From an uncultured Mollicutes bacterium (GTDB lineage: Bacteria > Bacillota_I > Bacilli_A > RFN20 > CAG-826), in assembly GCA_900549975.1 (NCBI GenBank), contig URQK01000005.1:1-37114 (forward strand): a stretch of DNA of 37,114 bases. Direction: 5' to 3'. This document shows positions 1-7,203 of the stretch, in pieces; the stretch's first letter is position 1; the number at the start of each line of letters is the position of its first letter. The notes beneath the pieces are model-generated. The model saw only the letters and a list, made by a program, of their open reading frames with translations, was not told the origin of the DNA and searched no databases. The translations under genes were made by a program, and so were the position numbers.

Positions 1-177
1 ATTAGGATATTTACTAAATACTGCTTTGGCTTTAGCTTTAGATAATTCTAAAGGTAAGTCATAAGGGGAAGCCTTGATTTTACTTTCATCAACATTAGAA
101 ACAACAATTTTAAAGTCGCTTATAATGTTTTTTAAAAGTTCTTGACGTCTTGGTGATTTACTAGCAAGTATGTACAT
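1..177 (-). CDS. maf: Maf family nucleoside triphosphate pyrophosphatase, C-terminus cut by window edge
   Basis: The reverse strand from 177 to 1 reads 59 codons with no stop, beginning MYILASKSPRRQELL. The S-x-S-P-R-R-x-x-L-L signature at residues 6-15 is the Maf nucleotide-binding motif. Maf proteins hydrolyse non-canonical or modified nucleoside triphosphates to monophosphates and have been linked to septum formation. Only about a third of the usual 190 residues is inside the window. The ATG lies 2 nt after the RNase J stop and has no clear ribosome binding site, so translation is probably coupled to RNase J in one transcript. The family call is secure; substrate preference cannot be read from this fragment. 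Confidence 0.9.
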   Translation of the reverse strand, partial: MYILASKSPRRQELLKNIISDFKIVVSNVDESKIKASPYDLPLELSKAKAKAVFSKYPN

Positions 178-179
178 AA

Positions 180-1862
180 TTAATTCTTATTCATGATTAC
201 TGGAATAATCATTGGTCTTCTTTGTGTTTTCTTAAAGAAGAATAATGTTAATTGGTTTTTAACCATATTCTTAATATCAGAGAAAGTAACTTTTTCTTTC
301 ATTAAATCGCTTAATATATTCTTAGTAAATTGTTCGGCTTGTTGAATCATATTATCGTGACTATAAGTATAGACGAATCCACGGGTATATAATTTTGGAT
401 CTTGCATTAAACAATTGTTTTTTGAATCAAGTACTAATAATACTGATACCATACCATCATTATAAAGAACTTTACGGTCATTAATAACAGCGCGACATAC
501 ACCAGTAATATCATTGCCATCAATAAATATATCATCAGCAGGGATATGTGGTCCTTCAATAATTTTATGATTTTTTAATAATAAACTATCGCCATTTCCA
601 CAAATAAAGGTATTTTCACGTGGTATACCTAAACTTACAGCAATATCAGTATGAATTTTTAACATACGATATTCGCCATGTGCTGGCATAAAGTATTTAG
701 GTTTCAATAATTTTAATGCTAAACGTAATTCTTGTTTTGAAGGGTGACCAGAACTATGTAAGCTTAAGAAAACTGAATTAGTAAGAACATTAGCTCCAGC
801 ACGAGTTAATGTGTTAACAACGCGGTCGATACTAGCGCCATTGCCAGGAATAGGTGAAGAAGAGAAAACAACTGTATCACCAGGGATAATTCTTAATTGT
901 TTGTGTTCGCCATTTGCGATACGCGCAAGTGCCGCCATTGGCTCACCTTGGCTACCAGTACAAAGTATTAATGTTTCTTCTGGCTTGGTATAACGCAAAT
1001 CTTCAAATTTTAAAAGAGAAGAATCAGGAATGTGAATATATCCAAAATTTCTTGCAGTTTCAACAGCGTTTTCCATGGAACGACCAACAATTGCAATCTT
1101 TCTTTTGTGTTCAACACTGGCTTCAACAATTTGTTGAATACGTGAGATATTACTAGAGAAAGTAGATACAATTAATCTTCCTGGAGCATTACGGAATACT
1201 TCATTAATCGAATTGATAACGTTAGTTTCTGATGGTGTATATCCTTCGATTTCCGCATTGGTGGAATCGGATAATAATAAATCAACACCTTCACAACCTA
1301 AACGAGCCATTTTGCCAAGATTAATATCTGGTCCAACTGGTGTTAAATCGATTTTAAAGTCACCAGTAGTGACAATACGACCTTCGTTAGTATCTACACA
1401 AATACCAAATGAATCAGGTATTGAGTGAGTTACTTGGAAAAATTGGACAGTAAAAGAATTTCCAATTTTAATAAAATCGTTTTCTGTATATTCGACAATT
1501 TTAACTTTTTCTTTAATACGCATTTCATCAAGTTTGTGCTTAATTAAAGCTGCCGCAAGACGTGGAGCGTATATAACAGGAATGAATACATGTTGAATTA
1601 AAAATGGAATACCACCAATGTGATCTTCGTGTCCATGGGTGATAAATAATGCTTTTATTTTTGTGCTATTGTTTTTTAAATGGGTATAATCTGGAATTAC
1701 ATAATCTACGCCTGGTAAATCGGCTTCTGGGAATCTAACCCCAGCATCAATAATAATAATATTTTTTTCATCTTCAATACAGTAAGTGTTTTTACCGACT
1801 TCTCCAAGTCCTCCAAGCGCATAAATAGATATTGGTGATCTATTAGAAATCATCGTTGACAT
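180..1862 (-). CDS. rnjA: Ribonuclease J (metallo-beta-lactamase / beta-CASP)
   Basis: A 560-residue protein, the usual RNase J length. It shows the metallo-beta-lactamase motif HGHEDH at residues 76-81, a TGDF motif near 160, the beta-CASP segment with SDSTN and STFSSNISR, GSQGEP, and late motifs HSSGH and PAHGEY. RNase J is a zinc-dependent 5'-to-3' exonuclease and endonuclease that acts in cytoplasmic mRNA decay and rRNA maturation. An AGGAGG lies about 13 nt before the ATG at 1862, a rather long spacing; a second ATG three codons in would be further still. It is transcribed towards maf, 2 nt downstream, and has its own promoter candidate at 1924-1953. J1 and J2 cannot be told apart from sequence alone, so the symbol is provisional. 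Confidence 0.96.
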   Translation of the reverse strand: MSTMISNRSPISIYALGGLGEVGKNTYCIEDEKNIIIIDAGVRFPEADLPGVDYVIPDYTHLKNNSTKIKALFITHGHEDHIGGIPFLIQHVFIPVIYAPRLAAALIKHKLDEMRIKEKVKIVEYTENDFIKIGNSFTVQFFQVTHSIPDSFGICVDTNEGRIVTTGDFKIDLTPVGPDINLGKMARLGCEGVDLLLSDSTNAEIEGYTPSETNVINSINEVFRNAPGRLIVSTFSSNISRIQQIVEASVEHKRKIAIVGRSMENAVETARNFGYIHIPDSSLLKFEDLRYTKPEETLILCTGSQGEPMAALARIANGEHKQLRIIPGDTVVFSSSPIPGNGASIDRVVNTLTRAGANVLTNSVFLSLHSSGHPSKQELRLALKLLKPKYFMPAHGEYRMLKIHTDIAVSLGIPRENTFICGNGDSLLLKNHKIIEGPHIPADDIFIDGNDITGVCRAVINDRKVLYNDGMVSVLLVLDSKNNCLMQDPKLYTRGFVYTYSHDNMIQQAEQFTKNILSDLMKEKVTFSDIKNMVKNQLTLFFFKKTQRRPMIIPVIMNKN

Positions 1863-1905
1863 ATTTTAATTTTTGCCTCCTAGCTAATATATAAACGCAA
1901 TAAAA

Positions 1906-1975
1906 AATAGTAACATGCGATTAATTATAAAGTTTTAAACTTCCAAAACACAATAATTATATCTTTGTTACTATT
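1906..1975 (-). promoter_or_regulatory. RNase J promoter inside a long inverted repeat
   Basis: On the minus strand a -35-like TTGTGT (1948-1953), an 18-nt spacer and TATAAT (1924-1929) form a plausible vegetative promoter for RNase J. The spacer contains the near-palindrome AAGTTTAAAACTT. The promoter is flanked by perfect 9-nt arms: AATAGTAAC at 1967-1975 and GTTACTATT at 1906-1914 (minus-strand reading), the second followed by six T. With its 52-nt loop this could be the terminator of the upstream def gene, or a leader structure involved in RNase J autoregulation; which is not decidable by eye. Confidence 0.4.
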
Positions 1976-2007
1976 AAAAGTAAAGAATTATATACTAAAA
2001 TCATCAC

Positions 2008-2547
2008 TTAAATTTCAATTGTATTATCTATATGTTTAAAAGGATTGTTTTTATCAATATGATCGTAATATAAAACACCATTTAAATGATCAAATTCATG
2101 TTGTAATACAATGGCATCATATCCTCTTGCCACGATTTCTACGTCTTTATGTTCTAATAAATTATAGGCTTTTATTGTTACTTTATTAGGACGATAAACA
2201 TAACCTTCGTGGTCTTTATCTACTGACAAGCAACCTTCACCGCCACTTAAATAACATAATTTAATTGATGTGGCAACTATTTTTGGATTTACTAAAGCAT
2301 ATTGGACTAATTTATCACCTAATTGATAATAAATTACAAACATTCTTTTATTAACTCCTACTTGTGGCGCGGCCATTCCTACACCAGAACGAATATTATG
2401 TTTTTCAGCATATTCATCATCTTGACTCTTTTTTAAGTAATCAAGCATTTCTAATAATAATTGTTCGTCTTTTTTACTTAATGGCATTTCAACAGGTACA
2501 CATTTTTCACGTAATGATTTATTACTATCTTTAACAATTTTTAACAC
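2008..2547 (-). CDS. def: Peptide deformylase
   Basis: It removes the formyl group from the initiator methionine of nascent proteins, using a metal bound by one Cys and two His. All three conserved motifs are present: GVGMAAPQVG (residues 55-64), EGCLS with the metal Cys (104-108) and HEFDH (150-154). I start at the GTG at 2547 because AGGTG sits 6 nt upstream of it; the longer in-frame reading to 2577 would run through this site and a TACAAT -10 box. The resulting 179 residues and the insertion before the GxGxAAPQ motif fit the Gram-positive type 2 enzymes. It lies upstream of RNase J on the same strand, 145 nt apart. Confidence 0.95.
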   Translation of the reverse strand: MLKIVKDSNKSLREKCVPVEMPLSKKDEQLLLEMLDYLKKSQDDEYAEKHNIRSGVGMAAPQVGVNKRMFVIYYQLGDKLVQYALVNPKIVATSIKLCYLSGGEGCLSVDKDHEGYVYRPNKVTIKAYNLLEHKDVEIVARGYDAIVLQHEFDHLNGVLYYDHIDKNNPFKHIDNTIEI

Positions 2548-2587
2548 GACTTTCACCTCGTAAAAGAATTGTATCACATTGTAAGCA

Positions 2588-2615
2588 TAAAAAAAAGAAG
2601 GGGTTCGCCCTTCTT
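2588..2615 (-). terminator. Intrinsic terminator of the YjcZ-like gene
   Basis: An 8-bp perfect stem (AAGAAGGG/CCCTTCTT) with a 5-nt loop is followed on the minus strand by a run of T. The stem overlaps the last codon of the small gene at 2614-2784. Confidence 0.9.
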
Positions 2616-2784
2616 AACAACCACAGCAATTATTAAATCCGCCAGAACCGACGCTTAGAATAATAAGTAATAAGAAAATTACTAATATAACCGCAAACAC
2701 AGCGCCAAAATTATGATTGTTATTTGAAGGATAGGCATAAGCATATCCGCCTGGATAGCCATAGTTGTTTCCGTAATTGTACAT
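2614..2784 (-). CDS. YjcZ-like small membrane protein, probably sporulation-associated (56 aa)
   Basis: Fifty-six residues, starting MYNYGNNYGYPGGYAYAYP, then a single hydrophobic helix (about residues 26-46) and a Cys-rich tail ending NNCCGC. A Gly/Tyr-rich head followed by one helix is the layout of the YjcZ/YhfM-type small sporulation proteins of Bacillus. AAGGAGG lies 6 nt before the ATG and a terminator follows at once, so this is a real single-gene unit. Upstream on the minus strand AC-N16-CATATAAAT loosely resembles a sigma-K promoter but misses the conserved final TA. The family call rests on composition and layout, and the cysteine tail is unusual. Confidence 0.75.
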   Translation of the reverse strand: MYNYGNNYGYPGGYAYAYPSNNNHNFGAVFAVILVIFLLLIILSVGSGGFNNCCGC

Positions 2785-2877
2785 ACTTAACCTCCTTACT
2801 GTTATATTTATATGTCTAAATAATGAAAATGTTAAACTTTAGAAAAATAATTGCATATTCTATAATGGTGAGATTTT

Positions 2878-3246
2878 ATGAATAAGTTAGAAGAGTTTAA
2901 AGAATTTGCAAAAACCAAACCTTTCTTACGAGAATATGTAGAAAATAATAAATATACTTGGCAAGATTTGTTTGAACGTTATGACATTTATGGGCCAGAT
3001 GATGATGTTTTTAAAGAAGACACTCCAGAACAAGAAGAGACTAAAGAAGAGCCACAAGAAGAAAAAAAAGAAGGATTAGGTTCAATACTAGATGCAATAA
3101 GTGGTTTTGATGCGGATAAAATTTCTGAAGGTTTAAATGGTATGAAAAAGATTTTAGGAATATTAAGCGAAGTTACTAAACCAGACGAATTACCAAAAGT
3201 ATCAAAACGAAAAATGTCAAGACCATATCAAAGGAATGATGACTAA
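2878..3246 (+). CDS. ylbD: YlbD-like putative spore coat protein
   Basis: A 122-residue protein with an N-terminal segment containing KYTWQDLFERYDIYGPDDD, which matches the conserved TWQ-L-E-W/Y-LG-ED segment of YlbD coat proteins. A Glu/Lys-rich stretch (about 45-65) and a short helical region follow. Position supports the call, since ylbD-ylbE-ylbF precede rsmD (ylbH) and coaD in Bacillus. GGTGAG lies 5 nt before the ATG. The upstream sequence can be read two ways: TATAAT at 2861-2866, only 11 nt from the ATG, or CATATTCTA (2854-2862) with AC 16 nt before it, which fits the sigma-K pattern. The function in Bacillus is itself poorly known. Confidence 0.82.
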   Translation: MNKLEEFKEFAKTKPFLREYVENNKYTWQDLFERYDIYGPDDDVFKEDTPEQEETKEEPQEEKKEGLGSILDAISGFDADKISEGLNGMKKILGILSEVTKPDELPKVSKRKMSRPYQRNDD

Positions 3247-3247
3247 T

Positions 3248-3457
3248 ATGCATACATCGGTTATAATGGTATTAGATAAGAATGATGATTATTATTTATT
3301 CTTAAGAGAAAAGCCATATTGGCATAAAGAATTGTCTCGACATCCTGATCAAATAGATGCATTCTTAGAAGATTATAAAGTGGTAAGAAGAAAGCGTTTA
3401 GTTGATAAAATGGAAGATATATCGATGATTATGACGCTGGCAAGGGAGTTAATGTAA
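3248..3457 (+). CDS. ylbE: YlbE-like protein
   Basis: Sixty-nine residues with the segment LREKPYWHKELSRHP (residues 19-33), which matches the diagnostic REQPYWYRKLSRNP block of Bacillus YlbE. I use the ATG at 3248, one nt after the ylbD stop, because it gives the same spacing to the PYW motif as in Bacillus. ATGs at 3236 and 3239 are also in frame, but the AAGGA at 3231-3235 would lie too close to them. Its role is unknown; it travels with ylbD and ylbF and is translated in a tightly packed operon. Confidence 0.82.
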   Translation: MHTSVIMVLDKNDDYYLFLREKPYWHKELSRHPDQIDAFLEDYKVVRRKRLVDKMEDISMIMTLARELM

Positions 3458-3458
3458 G

Positions 3459-3827
3459 ATGGATGAAAAACTAATGGTGCAAGCATATAAATTAAAAGAT
3501 GCTTTAGAAAATGATGAAAGAGTATTAGCTCTATCAAAAGCAGAAAAAATTATGGAAAACGATGAAGATGTAATGCGACTTTCTTATCGCTTTTCTCTTG
3601 CTAATGATAACTATAATGAAACTTTACGTCATTTTCCTTTAGATAGTGATGAAGCAAGAAAAGCACAAAAAGAATTATATGAAGCAAAGAAGAATTTAGA
3701 TGCCCACCCATTAGTTAGCGATTATTTAAAAAAATATCAACAAGTACGTTTAATGTATGAACAAGTTGATAAATTAATTTTTAGTAAATTTAATAATAAA
3801 CCTGATTGTAAAAGTGAAAAAAGATAG
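3459..3827 (+). CDS. ylbF: YlbF/YmcA family protein (RNase Y specificity factor)
   Basis: A 122-residue, all-helical protein of the YlbF/YmcA family. In Bacillus subtilis YlbF forms a complex with YmcA and YaaT that guides RNase Y cleavage of certain mRNAs and influences competence, biofilm formation and sporulation. The N-terminal part (residues 1-35) and the segment from about 50 to 105 have the expected amphipathic helix pattern, with no membrane segment and no cysteine ligands in the first 100 residues. The ATG is 1 nt after ylbE and uses the AAGGGAG at the end of ylbE. The stop codon lies in the stem of a terminator, so this ends the ylbDEF operon; the small gene ylbG, usually next, is missing. 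Confidence 0.85.
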   Translation: MDEKLMVQAYKLKDALENDERVLALSKAEKIMENDEDVMRLSYRFSLANDNYNETLRHFPLDSDEARKAQKELYEAKKNLDAHPLVSDYLKKYQQVRLMYEQVDKLIFSKFNNKPDCKSEKR

Positions 3828-3847
3828 ATTTTGAGTCTATCTTTTTT
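3817..3847 (+). terminator. Intrinsic terminator after ylbF
   Basis: A 12-bp stem (AAAAAAGATAGA / TCTATCTTTTTT) with a 7-nt loop, the right arm itself ending in six T. It incorporates the ylbF stop codon. Confidence 0.88.
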
Positions 3848-3943
3848 CTTAGGGAGGAACAGGGCACAATTAGTGCACTATTATTTTGTACAATAATATT
3901 TTTTTTATGCAATTATTTGTGTATAATCTTTTTGGTGGTTAAA

Positions 3944-4492
3944 ATGCGTATTGTCGGTGGAAAGTATCGTTCAAGATTAATCGATTTCCCTAGTGATGAA
4001 AATATTACTAGGCCAACTAAAGATATGGTAAGAGAAGGTTTGTTTAATGCTTTGGGAGAAGCAGTTTTTGATAGCGTTGTTTTAGATTTGTTTGCGGGCT
4101 CTGGCTCGTTAGGTTTAGAAGCATTATCTCGAGGGGCAAAATTTGCTTATTTTGTAGATAAATCTTTTGATGCTATAAAAGTAATTAAAAAAAACATTGC
4201 ATCTTTAGATATTACTAATAGTGAAATTATTAATAGTGATTATTTAAGTGCGTTAGAAAATTTTAGAACTAAAAACATTGTGCTAGATATTATTTTTCTT
4301 GATCCGCCATATAAAATGAATGTCATTGATGAAATTGTTAATTATGTTATTGATTATGATATTTTATCTAAAAATGGTATAATAGTAATTGAAACCGATT
4401 ATAAAGTTGATTTAAATGACGAAAGATTTGCTAAAATCAAGCAATATAAATACGGAAAGACATATGTGACGATAAAAAGGAGAACATTATGA
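3944..4492 (+). CDS. rsmD: 16S rRNA (guanine966-N2)-methyltransferase
   Basis: RsmD (YlbH) uses S-adenosylmethionine to methylate G966 of 16S rRNA in the small ribosomal subunit. The start MRIVGGKYRSR, the SAM-binding loop DLFAGSGSLGLEALSRGA (about residues 49-66) and the catalytic FLDPPY motif are all present in 182 residues, the normal length. I choose the ATG at 3944, which has GGTGG upstream; the longer reading from 3917 begins before the -10 box TATAAT (3922-3927, with an upstream TG). Only 16 nt separate this -10 from the ATG, implying a 5' leader of roughly 10 nt. It overlaps coaD by 4 nt (ATGA), so the two are translationally coupled. Confidence 0.96.
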   Translation: MRIVGGKYRSRLIDFPSDENITRPTKDMVREGLFNALGEAVFDSVVLDLFAGSGSLGLEALSRGAKFAYFVDKSFDAIKVIKKNIASLDITNSEIINSDYLSALENFRTKNIVLDIIFLDPPYKMNVIDEIVNYVIDYDILSKNGIIVIETDYKVDLNDERFAKIKQYKYGKTYVTIKRRTL

Positions 4493-4965
4493 AAGTAGCA
4501 ATTTATCCAGGAAGTTTTGATCCAATTACAAATGGTCATATTGATATTTTAAAAAGAGCATTACGTGTGTTTGATAAAGTAATAGTTTTGGTGGCTAATA
4601 ATTCTAGTAAACAAACAGCATTTACTTTAGAAGAACGCTTAGACATTATAAGAAGTATTGTTAAAGATATGGATAATGTAGAAGTCGATAGCACAAATGG
4701 CTTAGTAGTAGAATATGCAAAAAAAGTAAACGCTATTGCATTAGTGCGTGGCTTACGTGCAGTATCAGATTTTGAATATGAATTACAATTAGCGACCACT
4801 AATGAATTTATTGACCCGGAAATTGATATGGTGTTTTTTATGACACATTTAGAAAATACTTTTATATCATCTTCAACGGTTAAAGAATTATTTGATCAAA
4901 ATGTTGATATATCACGTTTAGTCCCAAAACAAGTAATTAAAGCTTTAGAAAATAAACGTAAATAA
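4489..4965 (+). CDS. coaD: Pantetheine-phosphate adenylyltransferase
   Basis: This is the penultimate step of coenzyme A synthesis, transferring AMP from ATP to 4'-phosphopantetheine. The 158-residue protein has the nucleotidyltransferase signature YPGSFDPITNGHIDI (with the T/HxGH motif), the substrate-binding RGLRAVSDFEYE segment and the ISSSTVKEL motif, all in canonical order. The start overlaps the rsmD stop. Its 3' end overlaps the convergent ylbJ by 21 nt, and its terminator at 4988-5011 is inside ylbJ coding sequence. Confidence 0.97.
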   Translation: MKVAIYPGSFDPITNGHIDILKRALRVFDKVIVLVANNSSKQTAFTLEERLDIIRSIVKDMDNVEVDSTNGLVVEYAKKVNAIALVRGLRAVSDFEYELQLATTNEFIDPEIDMVFFMTHLENTFISSSTVKELFDQNVDISRLVPKQVIKALENKRK

Positions 4966-5817
4966 AATAATTATTAATGTGGATATTACGGCTAATTCTA
5001 GCCGTTTTTTTGTGATTTTGGCAATACTAATATCTTTTGCCAATAATTGTATTTGCATAAGAAGTGATATAGAAGAAAAGGCAAAAATAAAAGTACTTAT
5101 CACTTGATTTAAAACACTATAGTTATTAAATAAATATGTTAATGGATAAGAAAATTCTAGTATTCCTTGGATATAAAATATATAAGGAAAAGGAATAAGT
5201 TTTATTAGTATTATTAAAAATAAAGAGAAAAACAAAATTGAACCTGTCATTAAGATAATGCTTTTAAAAGTTTTTAAAATGGCTTTAGAAAATATATTTT
5301 TTTCATTGTTTTGATTGAAATTAAATTCTTTCAAATGATTTATTTTTGGATATTTTAATAAAAAATAGATAATAGCTAATAAATAAGGAATAAAGATTGT
5401 TAAAAGAAGTTTTCTCTTTGGCCAAGGACTAATATTAATTAAAGCAATAATAAAAGGAAGAGAAGGAAAAGAAAAGCATTCTAAAATTAATTCCCCGTCT
5501 TCTTTAGAAATGCTTTTATTTATTTCATAATCAATAGAACTAGCTAAAGCAGGTGTTCCGCTGATAAGACCGGAAATGATTAAAAATGCTATGTTAATAT
5601 TATAAACTTTATTATTTTTCTCCTTGCTATTAAAGAGAGATAAAAAGCCGCCGCTATAAGATATAAGATTATTTAATAATAATGCGGGCGCTAAAGTAGG
5701 GAGAACAACAATAACAAAAGGAACTATTGCGTTAGTGGTTATTTCCTTGGTGTCACTAGATAAAATTAAAACAAAAATTAAAATAATACAAAAAAATAAT
5801 GTAGTAATCTTTTTCAT
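4945..5817 (-). CDS. ylbJ: YlbJ-like sporulation integral membrane protein (Gate/nucleoside-recognition fold)
   Basis: A 290-residue protein with about eight hydrophobic segments. LPTLAPALLLNNL, SGLISGTPALASSIDYEIN and LECFSFPSLPFIIAL follow the order of conserved blocks in YlbJ (LPALFPFF, SGFPTGAKL, NASNPLFIFG), and the late block SSISLLMQIQLLAK resembles its GLSVHFQ segment. In Bacillus, YlbJ is made under sigma-E and is needed for heat-resistant spores. Position right after coaD supports the call. It is about 100 residues shorter than the Bacillus protein and the sequence is divergent. There is no convincing ribosome binding site before the ATG at 5817. Convergent overlap with coaD is 21 nt. 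Confidence 0.75.
   Translation of the reverse strand: MKKITTLFFCIILIFVLILSSDTKEITTNAIVPFVIVVLPTLAPALLLNNLISYSGGFLSLFNSKEKNNKVYNINIAFLIISGLISGTPALASSIDYEINKSISKEDGELILECFSFPSLPFIIALINISPWPKRKLLLTIFIPYLLAIIYFLLKYPKINHLKEFNFNQNNEKNIFSKAILKTFKSIILMTGSILFFSLFLIILIKLIPFPYIFYIQGILEFSYPLTYLFNNYSVLNQVISTFIFAFSSISLLMQIQLLAKDISIAKITKKRLELAVISTLIIILFTFIF
4988..5011 (+). terminator. Intrinsic terminator of rsmD-coaD, embedded in ylbJ
   Basis: A perfect 7-bp stem (ACGGCTA/TAGCCGT) with the loop ATTC and seven T on the plus strand. The same bases encode the KKRLELAV segment near the C-terminus of the antisense gene ylbJ. Confidence 0.88.
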
Positions 5818-5873
5818 ATTAAAATATATGTAAAAAAATAGTATTCATTAATATTTTATAGGCAAAAATTATA

Positions 5874-5901
5874 ACAATATTTGACATTCATTCATAATCT
5901 A
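5874..5901 (+). promoter_or_regulatory. Sigma-K-like promoter of cotD
   Basis: AC at 5874-5875, a 17-nt spacer and CATAATCTA at 5893-5901 fit the AC-N16/17-CATANNNTA pattern known for sigma-K, which drives cotD in Bacillus subtilis. A TTGACA at 5881-5886 lacks a well-spaced sigma-A -10. Confidence 0.5.
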
Positions 5902-5925
5902 TATAGTAAGCAAGGAGGGAATTTT

Positions 5926-6192
5926 ATGAATAATTGCTGCCCAAATCAATGCCCATGTAAGTATGATCCAATTGTTATGCCGGTGAGAGAAAGAATATGT
6001 AATCGTTATTACTGTGTTGAACAACCTGTAATTTGTCCTGTGAATACTCGAGTAGTTAATCACTATGTTCCACGTCCAGTATATTATCATACTTATACTA
6101 GAACCGAAGAAAATGTCTGCGAAGGCAATACTAATATGCCGAATATGCCATATGGAAACGGCATGCCACCTTTCAATAATCCACAACAATAA
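5926..6192 (+). CDS. cotD: CotD-like spore coat protein
   Basis: Eighty-eight residues rich in Cys, Pro, Tyr and Asn. The N-terminus MNNCCPNQCPCKYDPIVMP and the segment CPVNTRVVNHYVPRPVYYHTYTRTEENVCEG parallel the CP-x-x-x-VV-H-x-PV-H-T-N-VNH layout of CotD inner coat proteins; the C-terminal tail is low-complexity Asn/Met/Pro/Gln. AAGGAGGG lies 6 nt before the ATG at 5926; reading from the upstream TTG at 5881 would run through the promoter. It is a single-gene unit behind a sigma-K-like promoter, which agrees with late mother-cell expression. Short, biased sequence limits certainty about the exact family. Confidence 0.75.
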   Translation: MNNCCPNQCPCKYDPIVMPVRERICNRYYCVEQPVICPVNTRVVNHYVPRPVYYHTYTRTEENVCEGNTNMPNMPYGNGMPPFNNPQQ

Positions 6193-6201
6193 TAAGACAA
6201 T

Positions 6202-6239
6202 AAAAAAGCCACTACATCACAAGTGTAGTGGCGTAATTT
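6202..6239. terminator. Bidirectional terminator between cotD and the thioredoxin-fold gene
   Basis: A perfect 9-bp stem (GCCACTACA/TGTAGTGGC) with a 7-nt loop. The minus strand continues directly into six T; the plus strand reaches five T after a short gap. Confidence 0.87.
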
Positions 6240-6250
6240 TTAATTACTAA

Positions 6251-7033
6251 TTATTTGAGTTGGAAATCTCCAGTTTGATTCCAGCAATCATATAAAACTC
6301 TTGCTTTATCGTATTTGCTAGAACCATCGATTCCAATTAATGCATCTTGAATGTTAAATGCATTTTCTGATTCTTTATTCATTAAAAGAATTAAAGGTGT
6401 CCATAAGTCAGGATCACAACTTTCTCCACCATCTAAAATTTCATGAAATTTTGTTTCGTTATTGCCCCATGCGCTTATTCCGTATTCATGGCTAGCATTT
6501 TCGGCAGCGGCATAAATAGCTTCGCGGAAATCAGTAGGTGCAATAGCGTAGTCATCATTATAGTCTGAGAAGAAAATTTTGTTAATTTCACTTAATTTAT
6601 CTGTTAATTCATAACTCTTTATTTGTTCATCAACATAGATTGTTTTAAGAACATAACTGCCTTTTCCTTCTTCAGGAGCAAAGGTTTTATCTTCAAATAA
6701 TGTTTTCCATGCTGAATAAGCTTCTTTACAATTTGAGCAATCGCTTTGAAGGAAAACTAAGAAATATTTGTCATTATCTTTAAATCTAGTATCTTCGTCA
6801 TAAATTAATTTTCTAGCAGAACCATTTGCTAATTTTACTTGATTGTCTTTGTAATATTTTTCGTTATTAGTGATTAAATCAGCTAATGCAGTTACACCTT
6901 GAGAAATTGGTTGAATAAGTAAGATAATACCAAAAATCAAACTAACAATTAATAATGGTTGAACCCATGCTGTTTCTTTAATCCAACGCCATATACGGGC
7001 GAAAAAATTACCTATTGCTTTTAATACTTTCAT
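6251..7033 (-). CDS. Membrane-anchored thioredoxin-fold protein of unknown role
   Basis: A 260-residue protein with an amphipathic, Trp- and Lys/Arg-rich N-terminus, one membrane helix (about 25-43) and a large domain that should lie outside the membrane. Residues 91-110 read FLVFLQSDCSNCKEAYSAWK: a beta strand followed by a CxxC (C99, C102) at the start of a helix, the thioredoxin active-site arrangement. WTPL at 211-214 supplies the cis-proline position. A long helical insertion (about 138-190) separates the two, as in DsbA-like folds. Two further cysteines (206 and near 249) may pair. An exact family is not recognised; a role as an extracytoplasmic thiol oxidoreductase or sensor is inference. 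AGGAGG lies 6 nt before the ATG. Confidence 0.65.
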   Translation of the reverse strand: MKVLKAIGNFFARIWRWIKETAWVQPLLIVSLIFGIILLIQPISQGVTALADLITNNEKYYKDNQVKLANGSARKLIYDEDTRFKDNDKYFLVFLQSDCSNCKEAYSAWKTLFEDKTFAPEEGKGSYVLKTIYVDEQIKSYELTDKLSEINKIFFSDYNDDYAIAPTDFREAIYAAAENASHEYGISAWGNNETKFHEILDGGESCDPDLWTPLILLMNKESENAFNIQDALIGIDGSSKYDKARVLYDCWNQTGDFQLK

Positions 7034-7073
7034 AATAGACCTCCTATATACTTGATATACATAGCATAGTTAT

Positions 7074-7173
7074 GATATCATTCCACGGTTGTTTTTTCAA
7101 CAATTAATTTAAAAATTAATTAATAAAATAAATGCGTATAGAGACATTATAAGAAAAGATTTAAAAAATGCAA
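7074..7173 (-). promoter_or_regulatory. Two tandem minus-strand promoters for the thioredoxin-fold gene
   Basis: Proximal: TTGAAA (7097-7102), a 17-nt spacer, TATCAT (7074-7079). Distal: TTGCAT (7168-7173), a 16-nt spacer, TATAAT (7146-7151). The rest of the 213-nt divergent gap to the YitT gene is AT-rich with no further gene. Confidence 0.5.
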
Positions 7174-7203
7174 GATTTTATTGTAAAAAATGTTGCAATG
7201 TTG

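Noticed and set aside
5899..6189. A 96-codon open frame antisense to cotD
   Set aside because: It is rich in Ile and Trp from the reversed codons of a Pro/Tyr/Asn-rich gene; the plus-strand gene has AAGGAGGG and Cys motifs, the minus frame has neither.
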